A DNA stretch of 64,000 nt from Azospirillum brasilense (lineage in GTDB: Bacteria; Pseudomonadota; Alphaproteobacteria; Azospirillales; Azospirillaceae), in the NCBI RefSeq assembly GCF_001315015.1, contig NZ_CP012916.1, positions 574,001-638,000 of the forward strand, given 5' to 3'. Shown piece after piece: positions 54,732 to 63,220 of this stretch. A program made the position numbers and the translations under genes. The notes below the pieces were generated by a model. It was not told where the DNA came from. It worked only from the letters and a program-made list of their open reading frames with translations, and searched no databases. Numbering within the stretch: position 1 is the first letter of the stretch; each line of letters starts with the position of its first letter.

Positions 54732-55562
54732 TCACTCCGTGGGCCATTGCAGCTCCGGAATGACCTTCAATGGGTAGTTGGGGTTCTCGTAGCCGTCCGG
54801 GTCCTGGCGCTTGGGCAGCTTCACGGTTTCCCTGGGCAGCTCTTCATAGGGGATGTGGTCGAGCATATGGCGGATGATGTTCAAGCGCGCCCGCCTCTTG
54901 TCGTCCGACCGCGCGACGAACCACGGCGCCCAGGAGGTGTCGGTCTCCCTGAACATCTCGTCGCGCGCGCGCGAATAATCGTACCAGTGGCCGTAGGACT
55001 TCAAATCCATCGGCGACAGCTTCCAGACCTTCCGCCCGTCGTTGATCCGTGCTTCAAGGCGGCGTGTCTGCTCTTTGGGGCTGACTTCGAGCCAGTATTT
55101 CAGCAGAACCACCCCGGACTCGATGATGGCCTTCTCCACGCTCGGGACGACGTCGAGAAACCGCTTCGCCTGCTCCTCGGTGCAGAAGCCCATCACCCGC
55201 TCAACTCCGGCGCGATTGTACCAGCTCCGGTCGAAGATGACGACCTCCCCGGCGGCGGGCAGGTGCGGGATGTAGCGCTGAATGTACATTTGCGACTTTT
55301 CGCGCTCGGTCGGCGTGGGCAAGGCGACGACGCGGAACACGCGCGGACTCACGCGCTCGGTGATGGCCTTGATGGTTCCGCCCTTGCCGGCGGTGTCGCG
55401 ACCTTCGAAGACGATGCAGACCTTCATGCCTTTGCGAACAACCCATTGTTGCAGCTTCACCAGTTCGACATGAAGATCCGCAAGCGCACTTTCGTAGTCC
55501 CGCCGCTTGAGCTTTGGTCGCGCGGACTCGACGCGATGGGCAGTCTTCAGCTTCTTTGCCAT
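54732..55562 (-). CDS. ppk2: Polyphosphate kinase 2 family protein
   Basis: A 276-residue PPK2 enzyme, which transfers phosphate between polyphosphate and nucleotides. Walker A EGRDTAGKGGT at 53-63, Walker B VVIFDRSWYNRAGVERVMGF near 113-132, and the lid-region SPKEQTRRLEARI and YSRARDEMF are all present. Length and SWAPW end segment match class I (ADP-preferring) members. AAGGATGATGAGC precedes ATG 55562; two earlier ATGs are in frame. It is convergent with the anchored unknown gene. Confidence 0.94.
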   Translation of the reverse strand: MAKKLKTAHRVESARPKLKRRDYESALADLHVELVKLQQWVVRKGMKVCIVFEGRDTAGKGGTIKAITERVSPRVFRVVALPTPTEREKSQMYIQRYIPHLPAAGEVVIFDRSWYNRAGVERVMGFCTEEQAKRFLDVVPSVEKAIIESGVVLLKYWLEVSPKEQTRRLEARINDGRKVWKLSPMDLKSYGHWYDYSRARDEMFRETDTSWAPWFVARSDDKRRARLNIIRHMLDHIPYEELPRETVKLPKRQDPDGYENPNYPLKVIPELQWPTE

Positions 55563-55675
55563 GCTCATCATCCTTGCGGACGGGTGTTGGGTGTGATCCG
55601 TGACGGGACTGGCGGTTCATTGGCAGAAACGGCGAACAGACTTGACGACAGACCCGGCGGCAGTCCGGCGGATGG

Positions 55676-55927
55676 TCATACACCATCGATCCGGTTCTGG
55701 AGTTCGAGCAGGATTTCCTGTTCGAGGTCCGCGATGAGGACGCGGCACGCGGCGGTGCGTTTCGAGCGTCGCCCGCTGTTCGATGCCTCCCACCCCCGCA
55801 GAATCTCGACGGCCTCGCCATAGTCCTCACAGAGACTGCGAAAGAACCGATTGTCGGCGCTGTGTTGTTTGATCATCCCCGCCAAGTCCGGGAATCGCTC
55901 CACGACGTGCCGTAGCTTATCCGACAT
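55676..55927 (-). CDS. Small helical protein (83 residues), unknown
   Basis: An 83-residue, soluble, helical protein. VVERFPDLAGMIKQHSADNR and FFRSLCEDYGEAVEILRGWE recall small DUF465/YdcH-like helical hairpins, a loose resemblance only. GGGGAGACTCGCCC precedes ATG 55927, so translation is likely. It lies 113 bases upstream of ppk2 on the same strand and may share its transcript. A TACCGTA motif sits 119 bases upstream. Confidence 0.65.
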   Translation of the reverse strand: MSDKLRHVVERFPDLAGMIKQHSADNRFFRSLCEDYGEAVEILRGWEASNSGRRSKRTAACRVLIADLEQEILLELQNRIDGV

Positions 55928-56444
55928 GGGCGAGTCTCCCCGGTTCTGGAAGAGCGCCGGGGGGCCTGCCTCGTTCCGGACTTTGCTCTTGACCAACCTG
56001 CACCGGATCGTCCACCGCCTTGAAGGGTGAAACGGTTGGCTTTGATACCGTAACAGGCAGAAAGAGCAGCTTTGTGCGCTTCACGAAAAAGGTAAGGGCT
56101 ATCATTCCGGAGGAAGTAATGAAGCCAGGGCGTGGGCGTGAAGCGGCTATACCGTCAGTGAGTGTTCCAGTCTCCATTTCATAGGAATAAACTGCGCACT
56201 GCCCTTGTCCGGCATGGGTTTCTGCAATGATCGCGTCCACCGCTCATGCGCGGAAACTTGATTTACATTCGAACAAATTTTCTAGATGTTGTATCGTGCG
56301 CCTCGTGATCATGACGTCTACAGCTTCCAGTGTCTGGCCCCAGCGCCTGGCTATGTAGACCGTCCCGGCATGGACCGCATGGTGTAGCAACCCCTTGCCC
56401 TGTGGGCATGGCTGCCGGATGGACTTAACGGAAGGAGGGCGCTC
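55928..56444. other. Divergent regulatory region with TACCGTA motifs and a possible leader ORF
   Basis: 517 bases without a large gene. It contains TACCGTA at 56046-56052, the near-match TACCGTC at 56150-56156, and a 21-codon ORF at 56119-56184 with GGAGGAAGTA directly before its ATG. No other structure was identified. Confidence 0.5.
56044..56055 (-). promoter_or_regulatory. TACCGTA motif upstream of the small-protein/ppk2 unit
   Basis: GATACCGTAACA on the + strand, TTACGGTATC on the coding strand, 119 bases before the small-protein start. It belongs to the motif family of this region. Confidence 0.5.
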
Positions 56445-58346
56445 GTGCTTCACGCCTCCGACGAACCGCAGGCCACTGATTTACCAGCCTCCACCATCAC
56501 GGCACCGCTCATCGATGCCGCGTTGGCGCGCGTGCTGGCCAGCCGCAGCCTGCGTGGGTCCGCCCGTGGCCGCCGCTTTCTGCAATTCATCGTGCAGGAG
56601 GCTCTGGCCGGGCGCGCCAACCGCATCAAGGCCTACACCATCGCCATGGACGTGTTCGACCGCGACGCCAGCTTCGACCCGCTGCTCGACCCGGTGGTCC
56701 GCATCCAGGCCGGCCGCCTTCGCCGCGCACTGGAGCATTATTATCTGACCGAAGGCGCCGCCGACCCCCTGCGCATCGCCATTCCCAAAGGCGGCTACGT
56801 CCCCCAGTTCTCCCTGGTGCCGGTCACGGCCGGGGCCGACCTTCCGGACGAAATCTCCGGTCCGGCATCCGTGCCACCCCGTGCGAGGCTGACTCTGCCC
56901 CGCGCGTCGCTGATCCTTGGACGCCGCATCGACCGCCCGTTCCGCTGGCTGGCCATCGCGGCCGCAGTCATGAGTCTGGCCCTCTTGCTTCTGGCCGTAG
57001 CCGGTCTGGAACTCGTCGCCGGGTGGCGCGGCGTCGCTCCCGACCCGTCGAGGAGCGCTCTGGAGGGAGCCACGGCGCCGGCCGCGCCACAACGAGCGGT
57101 GCGCGGTCCGGCCCTGTTGGTTCTGCCGTTCACCAACGGCTCCGGCGACCCGACGCTCGACCTCGTCGCCAACGGCATCACCGAGGATCTCGTCGCGGCA
57201 CTCATCCGCTTCGACGATTTTCTGGTCTTCGGCGCCGACACCAGCTTCCGCTACCCTTCGGCGCCGGCGTTGCGCGAAGCCGTCCCGACCAGCCATGTCG
57301 ACTATCTTTTGAAGGGCAGCGTCGCTCAAACCGGTGACTACATCCAAGTGACGGCCACGCTGATCGCGGCCAAGGACCATCGCTACCTGTGGTCGGACAG
57401 CTTCCGTCGCGCCGTCACGCCGGCCAAGCTGCTGGACCTGCGCCATGACATCGCCGTTCAGGTCGCCCGCACCCTGGCGCAATCGGACGGCGTGATCGAG
57501 CGCGAAGAGGCGCGGTTGAGCGACCGGCACGCGCCACAGGATCTGTCGTCCTATGCCTGCCTTCTGCGCGCCCGTCAGTATTGGCGCCAACTCAGCCTCG
57601 TCCTCCACGCCGAGGTCCGGGATTGCCTTGAACGGACAACCAGGAGCGACCCTGGTTATCCGGAAGCCTGGGCGGCGCTCGCCATGGTCACCATCGACGA
57701 AGCCCGGCTCGGCTTCAACCCCCGTCCGTCCCGCCCAAACCCGATCGATGACGGACTGCAATTGGCCGAGCGCGCGGTGACGCTCGCTCCGGACAGCGCG
57801 TTGTCCCATCAGGCGCTCGGGCTTGCCTGGTGGCTGCGCAGAGAGCCCCAGCGCAGCATCGCCGCGTATGAGCAGGCGCTCGCGCTCAACCCGAACGACA
57901 GCGCGATCCTCGCCGACCTGGGGCGCTGCTACAGCTTGACCGGCGAGTGGGAGCGCGGAATTCCTCTGATCCGCGAAGCCTTCACCCGCAACCCGGCGCA
58001 GCCAAGCTGGTACCGCATCGTAATCGCCACCTATCATTACGTGAATGGTCGCTATGACGACGCGCTTGAGGAGATGCGACGGGCCAATCTGGGGCGGGAG
58101 GTCATCCTCGGCCACGTTGCGCTGGCGATGATACACGGCCAGACCGGAAACCGGGCCGAGGCGGCAAAAGCGGTTTCCGAGATCCTGCGGCTCGACCCGA
58201 ACTTCCCGGTCAAGGCGATCTCCGAATTCGAACGCCGCAACATCCACCCGGACATCATCGTCCGGATCGTTGATGGCTTGCGCAAGGCCGGTCTTGCCAT
58301 TCCTCCGTCGCAGACGGCCGACGGCGAGAGGCTCCGAACACAGTGA
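56445..58346 (+). CDS. TolB-like/TPR membrane protein with N-terminal regulatory domain (adenylate-cyclase-associated type)
   Basis: A 633-residue protein. Residues about 20-125 form a cytoplasmic domain (RGRRFLQFIVQEALAGRANR, then VVRIQAGRLRRALEHYY) seen in rhizobial regulator-like proteins. One membrane helix lies at 167-189. A TolB-like segment follows (LLVLPFTNGSGDPTLDLVAN, DYLLKGSVAQTGDYIQVTAT), then a large TPR array at about 370-600. No cyclase catalytic domain is present, though relatives are often annotated so. A signal-transducing role across the inner membrane is inferred. GTG 56445 follows GGAAGGAGGG. Confidence 0.8.
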   Translation: MLHASDEPQATDLPASTITAPLIDAALARVLASRSLRGSARGRRFLQFIVQEALAGRANRIKAYTIAMDVFDRDASFDPLLDPVVRIQAGRLRRALEHYYLTEGAADPLRIAIPKGGYVPQFSLVPVTAGADLPDEISGPASVPPRARLTLPRASLILGRRIDRPFRWLAIAAAVMSLALLLLAVAGLELVAGWRGVAPDPSRSALEGATAPAAPQRAVRGPALLVLPFTNGSGDPTLDLVANGITEDLVAALIRFDDFLVFGADTSFRYPSAPALREAVPTSHVDYLLKGSVAQTGDYIQVTATLIAAKDHRYLWSDSFRRAVTPAKLLDLRHDIAVQVARTLAQSDGVIEREEARLSDRHAPQDLSSYACLLRARQYWRQLSLVLHAEVRDCLERTTRSDPGYPEAWAALAMVTIDEARLGFNPRPSRPNPIDDGLQLAERAVTLAPDSALSHQALGLAWWLRREPQRSIAAYEQALALNPNDSAILADLGRCYSLTGEWERGIPLIREAFTRNPAQPSWYRIVIATYHYVNGRYDDALEEMRRANLGREVILGHVALAMIHGQTGNRAEAAKAVSEILRLDPNFPVKAISEFERRNIHPDIIVRIVDGLRKAGLAIPPSQTADGERLRTQ

Positions 58347-58356
58347 TGCAACGCGT

Positions 58357-58370
58357 CGTTACCGTAGCAT
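58357..58370 (+). promoter_or_regulatory. TACCGTA motif upstream of the EF-hand gene
   Basis: CGTTACCGTAGCAT, identical over 14 bases to the copy at 46443-46456, lies 98 bases before the EF-hand start in a 122-base gap. Further half-sites (CCGTACGCTACG) follow. Confidence 0.6.
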
Positions 58371-58468
58371 TCGTGAAAGCGGCCGTACGCTACGCCTGAA
58401 ATGATGCCGGCTTGCGGCCCGATACCAGAAAGAAGCAAAGCATCCCGGATTGAAAGGGGAGATCGACC

Positions 58469-58876
58469 ATGGCCGCGAAGGCGCGAGGGGCGTTCACGTT
58501 GATTGTGGCTCTGGCGGCGCTCACACACAGTGCAGCGACCGCAGCGGCGGCTTCCGTTGAGAACACACGCGACGCCAGGATCTTCGAACTTCTCGACGAC
58601 GATCAGGACGGCAAAGTCTCCATGATGGAGTTCAAGAACAACCAAATGTTGGTGTTCTACATTCTGGATCGCAACAAGGATCTTGCCTTAAGCGCCGATG
58701 AAACTTTTCTGCCGGCTAATGTGTTCGCGACCTTCGCCGGAATGGATGGCAAAATCGACACCCTTGAATTCCTTGACATCGTCGATTCCGCTTTCAAACA
58801 GGCCGACACCAATCACGATGGGTACCTTGATCGGCAGGAATTCATCACCCTGCTGAATCGTGTCCGGAACCAATGA
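58469..58876 (+). CDS. Exported EF-hand calcium-binding protein (calmodulin-like)
   Basis: A 135-residue periplasmic or secreted protein with a signal peptide (about 1-29). EF-hand loops are at 43-54 (DDDQDGKVSMME, canonical), 67-78 (DRNKDLALSADE, Gly replaced by Leu), a degenerate loop near 91-101 and 113-124 (DTNHDGYLDRQE, canonical). Two strong calcium sites are therefore expected. AAGGGGAGATCGACC precedes ATG 58469. It is transcribed alone behind a TACCGTA motif. Confidence 0.88.
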   Translation: MAAKARGAFTLIVALAALTHSAATAAAASVENTRDARIFELLDDDQDGKVSMMEFKNNQMLVFYILDRNKDLALSADETFLPANVFATFAGMDGKIDTLEFLDIVDSAFKQADTNHDGYLDRQEFITLLNRVRNQ

Positions 58877-59002
58877 GAAATCCAAGCTCAACCGCCTCAT
58901 TCAGGCCGCTTGCTTTCCGGCGTGAATGAGCAAAGCCGCGTTGAGAGGGCCGGCGGTTAGAAAGATGTCGAAGGCGACGGGGCTTCGGGATATCTAGGGG
59001 CC

Positions 59003-60148
59003 ATGACCAGCGACACCGCCGCCGCCGACCGTACCGGCACCGATTTCGAGATCTTCATCGTCACCGCGCCGGGCCTGGAATCCGTGCTCTGCGCGGAGGT
59101 GAAGGCCAAGGGCTTCCGCGACGCCACCGCCATCAAGGGCGGCGTCACCATCCGCGGCGGCTGGCCGGAGGTCTGGCGGGCGAACCTGGAGCTGCGCGGG
59201 GCAACCCGCGTGCTGGCCCGCGTCGCCTCCTTCCGCGCCTTCCACCTCGCCCAGCTCGACAAGCGGGCGCGCCGGGTGCCCTGGGCCGAGTTCCTGCGCC
59301 CCGACGTGCCGGTCCGCGTCGAGGCGTCCTGCAAGGGCTCGCGCATCTACCACGCCGGGGCGACCGCCCAGCGCATCGAGCGCGCCATCACCGAGGAGCT
59401 GGGCGCCCCCATCTCCGCCGAGGCCGAGGTCTCCATCAAGGCCCGCATCGACGACGACCTGTGCACCATCAGCGTCGACACGTCGGGCGAGTCCCTGCAC
59501 AAGCGCGGCCACAAGGAGGAGATCCACAAGGCCCCGCTGCGCGAGACGCTGGCCGCCCTGTTCCTGCACCATTGCGGTTACGACGGGACGGAACCGGTGG
59601 TCGATCCCATGTGCGGCTCCGGCACCTTCGTCATCGAGGCGGCGGAGATCGCCGCCGGCCTGCACCCCGGACGCAGCCGCCGCTTCGCCTTCGAACAGCT
59701 CGCCTCCTTCGACGACGCGGCGTGGCAGGCGATGCGCTCCGCAGGCGGCAACGCTCAAACGCCGACGTTTCGCTTCTACGGCAGCGACCGTGACGGCGGG
59801 GCCATCGCCATGAGCCGTGCCAACGCCGAGCGCGCGGGCGTCGCCGCTTTGACGGACTTCCAGAAGCACGCGGTCAGCGACCTGATGCCTCCGCCGGAGG
59901 GTCCGCCGGGCCTCGTCATCGTCAACCCGCCCTACGGCGCGCGGATCGGCGAGAAGAAGCCGCTGTTCGCCCTCTACGGCGCGCTGGGGCAGACGTTGCT
60001 GTCGCGCTTTTCCGGCTGGCGGGTCGGCCTCGTCACCAACGAGGCGTCGCTGGCCCAGACGACCGGCCTGCCCTTCCAGCCCTCCGGCCCGTCGGTGTCG
60101 CACGGCGGCCTGCGCGTGACGCTGCACAGCACCGCCGCCCTTCCCTGA
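59003..60148 (+). CDS. THUMP-domain class I rRNA methyltransferase (RlmL N-terminal-like, m2G2445)
   Basis: A 381-residue RNA methyltransferase. The THUMP domain (about 60-165) precedes a Rossmann domain with VDPMCGSGTFVIEAA and the N-methylase motif VIVNPPYGARIG near 305-316, which together identify the YcbY/RlmL group that makes m2G in 23S rRNA. The length corresponds to the RlmL half only; the RlmK half is absent, as usual outside gammaproteobacteria. The next gene starts 27 bases downstream. Confidence 0.9.
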   Translation: MTSDTAAADRTGTDFEIFIVTAPGLESVLCAEVKAKGFRDATAIKGGVTIRGGWPEVWRANLELRGATRVLARVASFRAFHLAQLDKRARRVPWAEFLRPDVPVRVEASCKGSRIYHAGATAQRIERAITEELGAPISAEAEVSIKARIDDDLCTISVDTSGESLHKRGHKEEIHKAPLRETLAALFLHHCGYDGTEPVVDPMCGSGTFVIEAAEIAAGLHPGRSRRFAFEQLASFDDAAWQAMRSAGGNAQTPTFRFYGSDRDGGAIAMSRANAERAGVAALTDFQKHAVSDLMPPPEGPPGLVIVNPPYGARIGEKKPLFALYGALGQTLLSRFSGWRVGLVTNEASLAQTTGLPFQPSGPSVSHGGLRVTLHSTAALP

Positions 60149-60175
60149 CCCCCTCCCGCACCCATCTGTAGACCC

Positions 60176-62275
60176 ATGTCAAACCGCACCGCCCCCCGCC
60201 TGCACGCCTCGGCCTGCCCGCACGATTGCCCGTCCACCTGCGCGCTGGAGGTCGAGGTGCTGGACGAGCGCCGCATCGGGCGCATCCGCGGCGCCGCCGA
60301 CAACAGCTACACCGCGGGGGTGATCTGCGCGAAGGTCGCCCGCTACGCCGAGCGGGTGCACCACCCCGACCGGCTGACCCAGCCGCTGCGCCGCACCGGC
60401 CCCAAGGGCTCCGGCCAGTTCGCGCCGATCTCCTGGGACGAGGCGCTGGACGTCGTCGCCGACCAGTTCCTGGAGGCCGAGCGCCGGCACGGGCCGGAGA
60501 CGGTGTGGCCATACTACTACGCGGGCACCATGGGGCTGGTGCAGCGCGACGGCATCAACCGGCTGCGCCACGCCCGGCGCTGGTCGGGCTTCTTCGCCAC
60601 CATCTGCACCAACCCGGCCTGGGCCGGCTGGCTGGCCGGCGCCGGCAAGCTGGCCGGGGCCGATCCGCGCGAGATGGCCAAGTCCGACCTCGTGGTGATC
60701 TGGGGCACCAACGCCGTCTCCACCCAGGTCAACGTGATGACCCACGCGGTGCGCGCCCGCAAGGAGCGCGGGGCGAAGATCGCCGTGGTCGACGTCTACC
60801 GCACCCCGACCATGGAGCAGGCGGATATTCCCCTGCTGATCCGTCCGGGCAGCGACGGGGCGCTGGCCTGCGCGGTGATGCATGTGCTGTTCCGCGACGG
60901 TCTGGCCGACCGCGCCTATCTCGCCAGCCACGCCGACGACCCCGCCGGGCTGGAGGCGCATCTCGCCACCCGGACTCCGGAATGGGCGGAGGCCATCACC
61001 GGCCTGCCGGCGGCGGAGATCGAGGACTTCGCCCGGCTGGTCGGGCGGACGCCGCGCAGCTATTTCCGGCTGGGCTACGGCTTCACCCGCTCGCGCAACG
61101 GGGCGGTGAACATGCACGCCGCCTCCTGCATCCCGGTGGTCAGCGGCGCCTGGCAGGTCGAGGGCGGCGGCGCCTTCCATTCCAACAGCGGCATCTACGG
61201 CTGGAACAAGACGCTGATCGAGGGGCTGGACCTGCGCGACCCGGCCGTGCGCATGCTCGACCAGTCGCGCATCGGCCCGATCCTGGAGGGTGACCCGGAG
61301 GCGCTGGCCGGCGGCCCGCCGGTGACGGCGCTGCTGATCCAGAACACCAACCCGGTGACCATCGCCCCCGATCAGGCGCGTGTGCGCCGCGGCTTCGCCC
61401 GCGACGACCTGTTCGTCTGCGTGCACGAGCAGTTCATGACCGAGACGGCGCGGATGGCCGACATCGTGCTGCCCGCCACCATGTTTCTGGAGCACGACGA
61501 CCTCTATCAGGCGGGCGGCAACCAGCACATCCTGCTCGGGCCCAAGCTGGTCGACCCGCCCGGCGACTGCCGGCCCAACCACGCCGTCATCGGCGAGCTG
61601 GCGCGGCGGCTGGGCAGCGACTCCCACCCCGGCTTCGCCATGACCGAGCGGGAGCTGATCGACGCCACGCTGCGCGCGTCCGGCCACGGCACGCTGGTGG
61701 CGCTGGAATCCCGGCGCTTCCTCGACGTGCAGCCGAATTTCGAAGACGCGCATTTCGTGAAGGGCTTCCGCTGGCCCGACGGCAAGTTCCGCCTGAAGCC
61801 GGACTGGCCCAAGGTGCCCTACGCCGCGCCGTCCACCTTCGGCCCGGTCGATTCGATGCCGACCTTCCCCGATCATTGGGCGGTGACGGAGGAGGCCGAT
61901 GACGAGCATCCCTTCCGGCTGGTCACCGCGCCGGCCCGCAACTTCCTGAACAGCAGCTTCACCGAGACCCCGACCTCCGCCGGGCGGGAGCGCCGCCCGA
62001 GCCTGATGCTTCACCCCGACGACGCGGCGGCGCTGGGCATCGCGGAGGGCGACCGGGTGGAGGCCGCCAACGGGCGCGGCGCGGTGCTGCTGCACGCGCG
62101 GCTGTTCGACGGGGTGCGGCGGGGCGTGGCCATTGCCGAATCCATCTGGCCCAACGCGGCGCACGAGGGAGGACGCGGCATCAACAGCCTGACCGGCGCC
62201 GACCCGGTGGCACCCTTCGGCGGCGCCGCCTTCCACGACAGCCATGTGCGGGTGCGCAAGGCCGACACGGCTTGA
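60176..62275 (+). CDS. Molybdopterin-dependent oxidoreductase with N-terminal [4Fe-4S] site
   Basis: A 699-residue protein of the DMSO-reductase family. Cys14, Cys18, Cys22 and Cys51 form the CxxxCxxxC...C [4Fe-4S] motif. LVVIWGTNAVSTQVN, NTNPVTIAPD, CVHEQFMTETARMADIVLPA and the C-terminal molydopterin-dinucleotide domain (LVTAPARNFLNSSF, RPSLMLHPDDAAALGI) are present. There is no Tat signal, so it is cytoplasmic. The substrate is unknown; relatives include formate dehydrogenase-like and thiosulfate/polysulfide reductase-like enzymes. No partner subunit genes are nearby. Confidence 0.9.
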   Translation: MSNRTAPRLHASACPHDCPSTCALEVEVLDERRIGRIRGAADNSYTAGVICAKVARYAERVHHPDRLTQPLRRTGPKGSGQFAPISWDEALDVVADQFLEAERRHGPETVWPYYYAGTMGLVQRDGINRLRHARRWSGFFATICTNPAWAGWLAGAGKLAGADPREMAKSDLVVIWGTNAVSTQVNVMTHAVRARKERGAKIAVVDVYRTPTMEQADIPLLIRPGSDGALACAVMHVLFRDGLADRAYLASHADDPAGLEAHLATRTPEWAEAITGLPAAEIEDFARLVGRTPRSYFRLGYGFTRSRNGAVNMHAASCIPVVSGAWQVEGGGAFHSNSGIYGWNKTLIEGLDLRDPAVRMLDQSRIGPILEGDPEALAGGPPVTALLIQNTNPVTIAPDQARVRRGFARDDLFVCVHEQFMTETARMADIVLPATMFLEHDDLYQAGGNQHILLGPKLVDPPGDCRPNHAVIGELARRLGSDSHPGFAMTERELIDATLRASGHGTLVALESRRFLDVQPNFEDAHFVKGFRWPDGKFRLKPDWPKVPYAAPSTFGPVDSMPTFPDHWAVTEEADDEHPFRLVTAPARNFLNSSFTETPTSAGRERRPSLMLHPDDAAALGIAEGDRVEAANGRGAVLLHARLFDGVRRGVAIAESIWPNAAHEGGRGINSLTGADPVAPFGGAAFHDSHVRVRKADTA

Positions 62276-62327
62276 ACAAGCCAGCCCACCGGGGGAAAGC
62301 CCGGCGCACGGATGGTCAACGGCGCCC

Positions 62328-63005
62328 CTACCCGGTCAAAGCCTCGCGCCAGGACTGGCCGGGCCCAATGACCGGCGGCAGAGTCTGCATGGGGCACGGG
62401 CGTCCTTTGGGCAGCCCCAAAAGGTTCAACGACACCACGCCGGGAAAGGCATCGTATCGATTTCCCGCGTGGTTGGCTGGGTTGTAGATTGGCACGATGT
62501 GCCACCACAGCCGGTAGCCGAGGCCCTGAAGCATGGCGATCAGATCCGCGGACTGCTCCTCCCGGTCATTCTCCAGGTAGAGCGCGGGGCGGCAGCGGGC
62601 GATGCTGCGGACCGCACCCTCGACCACCATCGCCTCCATGCCCTCCACGTCGGCCTTCAGCAGGGCCAGGAAATACCAACCCTCGGCCGAATCGGGGGCC
62701 AGCACCAGGAGGGCGGGCCGCAAGGCCGCCGCGACGTCGCTCCACCGTCGCGCGGCGGTCAGCGCCTTGGCATGGTCGACGCGGTAGGCGGCCATGCCGG
62801 GAGCCTCCCGGACGGCGAGGCCCAGCCGGTCGAGCGCAGTATCGAGGCGGTCCGTCTGGCAGGCCAGCACCCCTGCCAGATGCAAGGCGGGCGCGTTCCG
62901 CGGATCGACGTCGAGGATGCGGCTGTAGATGGTTTCGGCTTCCGCCAAGCGACCGGACGCGTGATGGTCGATCGCGATGTCGAGCGCTTCTTCAATGGTC
63001 GCCAT
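62328..63005 (-). CDS. TPR protein with a C-terminal FkbM methyltransferase remnant
   Basis: A 225-residue protein. Residues 1 to about 110 are TPR repeats (IDHHASGRLAEAETIYSRIL, NAPALHLAGVLACQTDRLDT). From about 120 the sequence jumps into the middle of an FkbM methyltransferase: FLALLKADVEGMEAMVVEGA and RPALYLENDREEQ correspond to the FkbM C-terminal half, including the conserved Asp-Val-Glu-Gly-Met-Glu. The SAM-binding first half (the glycine-rich motif I) is missing, so catalysis is doubtful. ATG 63005 follows AAGGACCCATG. It is convergent with the Mo-oxidoreductase and divergent from opgC. Confidence 0.7.
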   Translation of the reverse strand: MATIEEALDIAIDHHASGRLAEAETIYSRILDVDPRNAPALHLAGVLACQTDRLDTALDRLGLAVREAPGMAAYRVDHAKALTAARRWSDVAAALRPALLVLAPDSAEGWYFLALLKADVEGMEAMVVEGAVRSIARCRPALYLENDREEQSADLIAMLQGLGYRLWWHIVPIYNPANHAGNRYDAFPGVVSLNLLGLPKGRPCPMQTLPPVIGPGQSWREALTG

Positions 63006-63220
63006 CATGGGTCCTTCGCTTGGCCGGCGGCGGCGTGGTGCCGTCGAGCGAAACCGGTTGTGCGCGGTGATGGCACAACACGCGTTGGTCCGCATGGGGC
63101 CGTTCGTCCCGCAGCCCATGCAACAGCCCCGCCGCCGAGCCGATTGCCAAGAAGGGAACACCGTGCCACGGTGCGCCGCACACGAAATCAGAGCGGGACC
63201 AGGCGGTGGCGTCGGGCGGG

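Noticed and set aside
46170..58370. TACCGTA motifs as EcfG general-stress promoters or Pho boxes
   Set aside because: No GGAAC with CGTT at 16-17 bases and no tandem CTGTCAT-type repeats were found around the sites.
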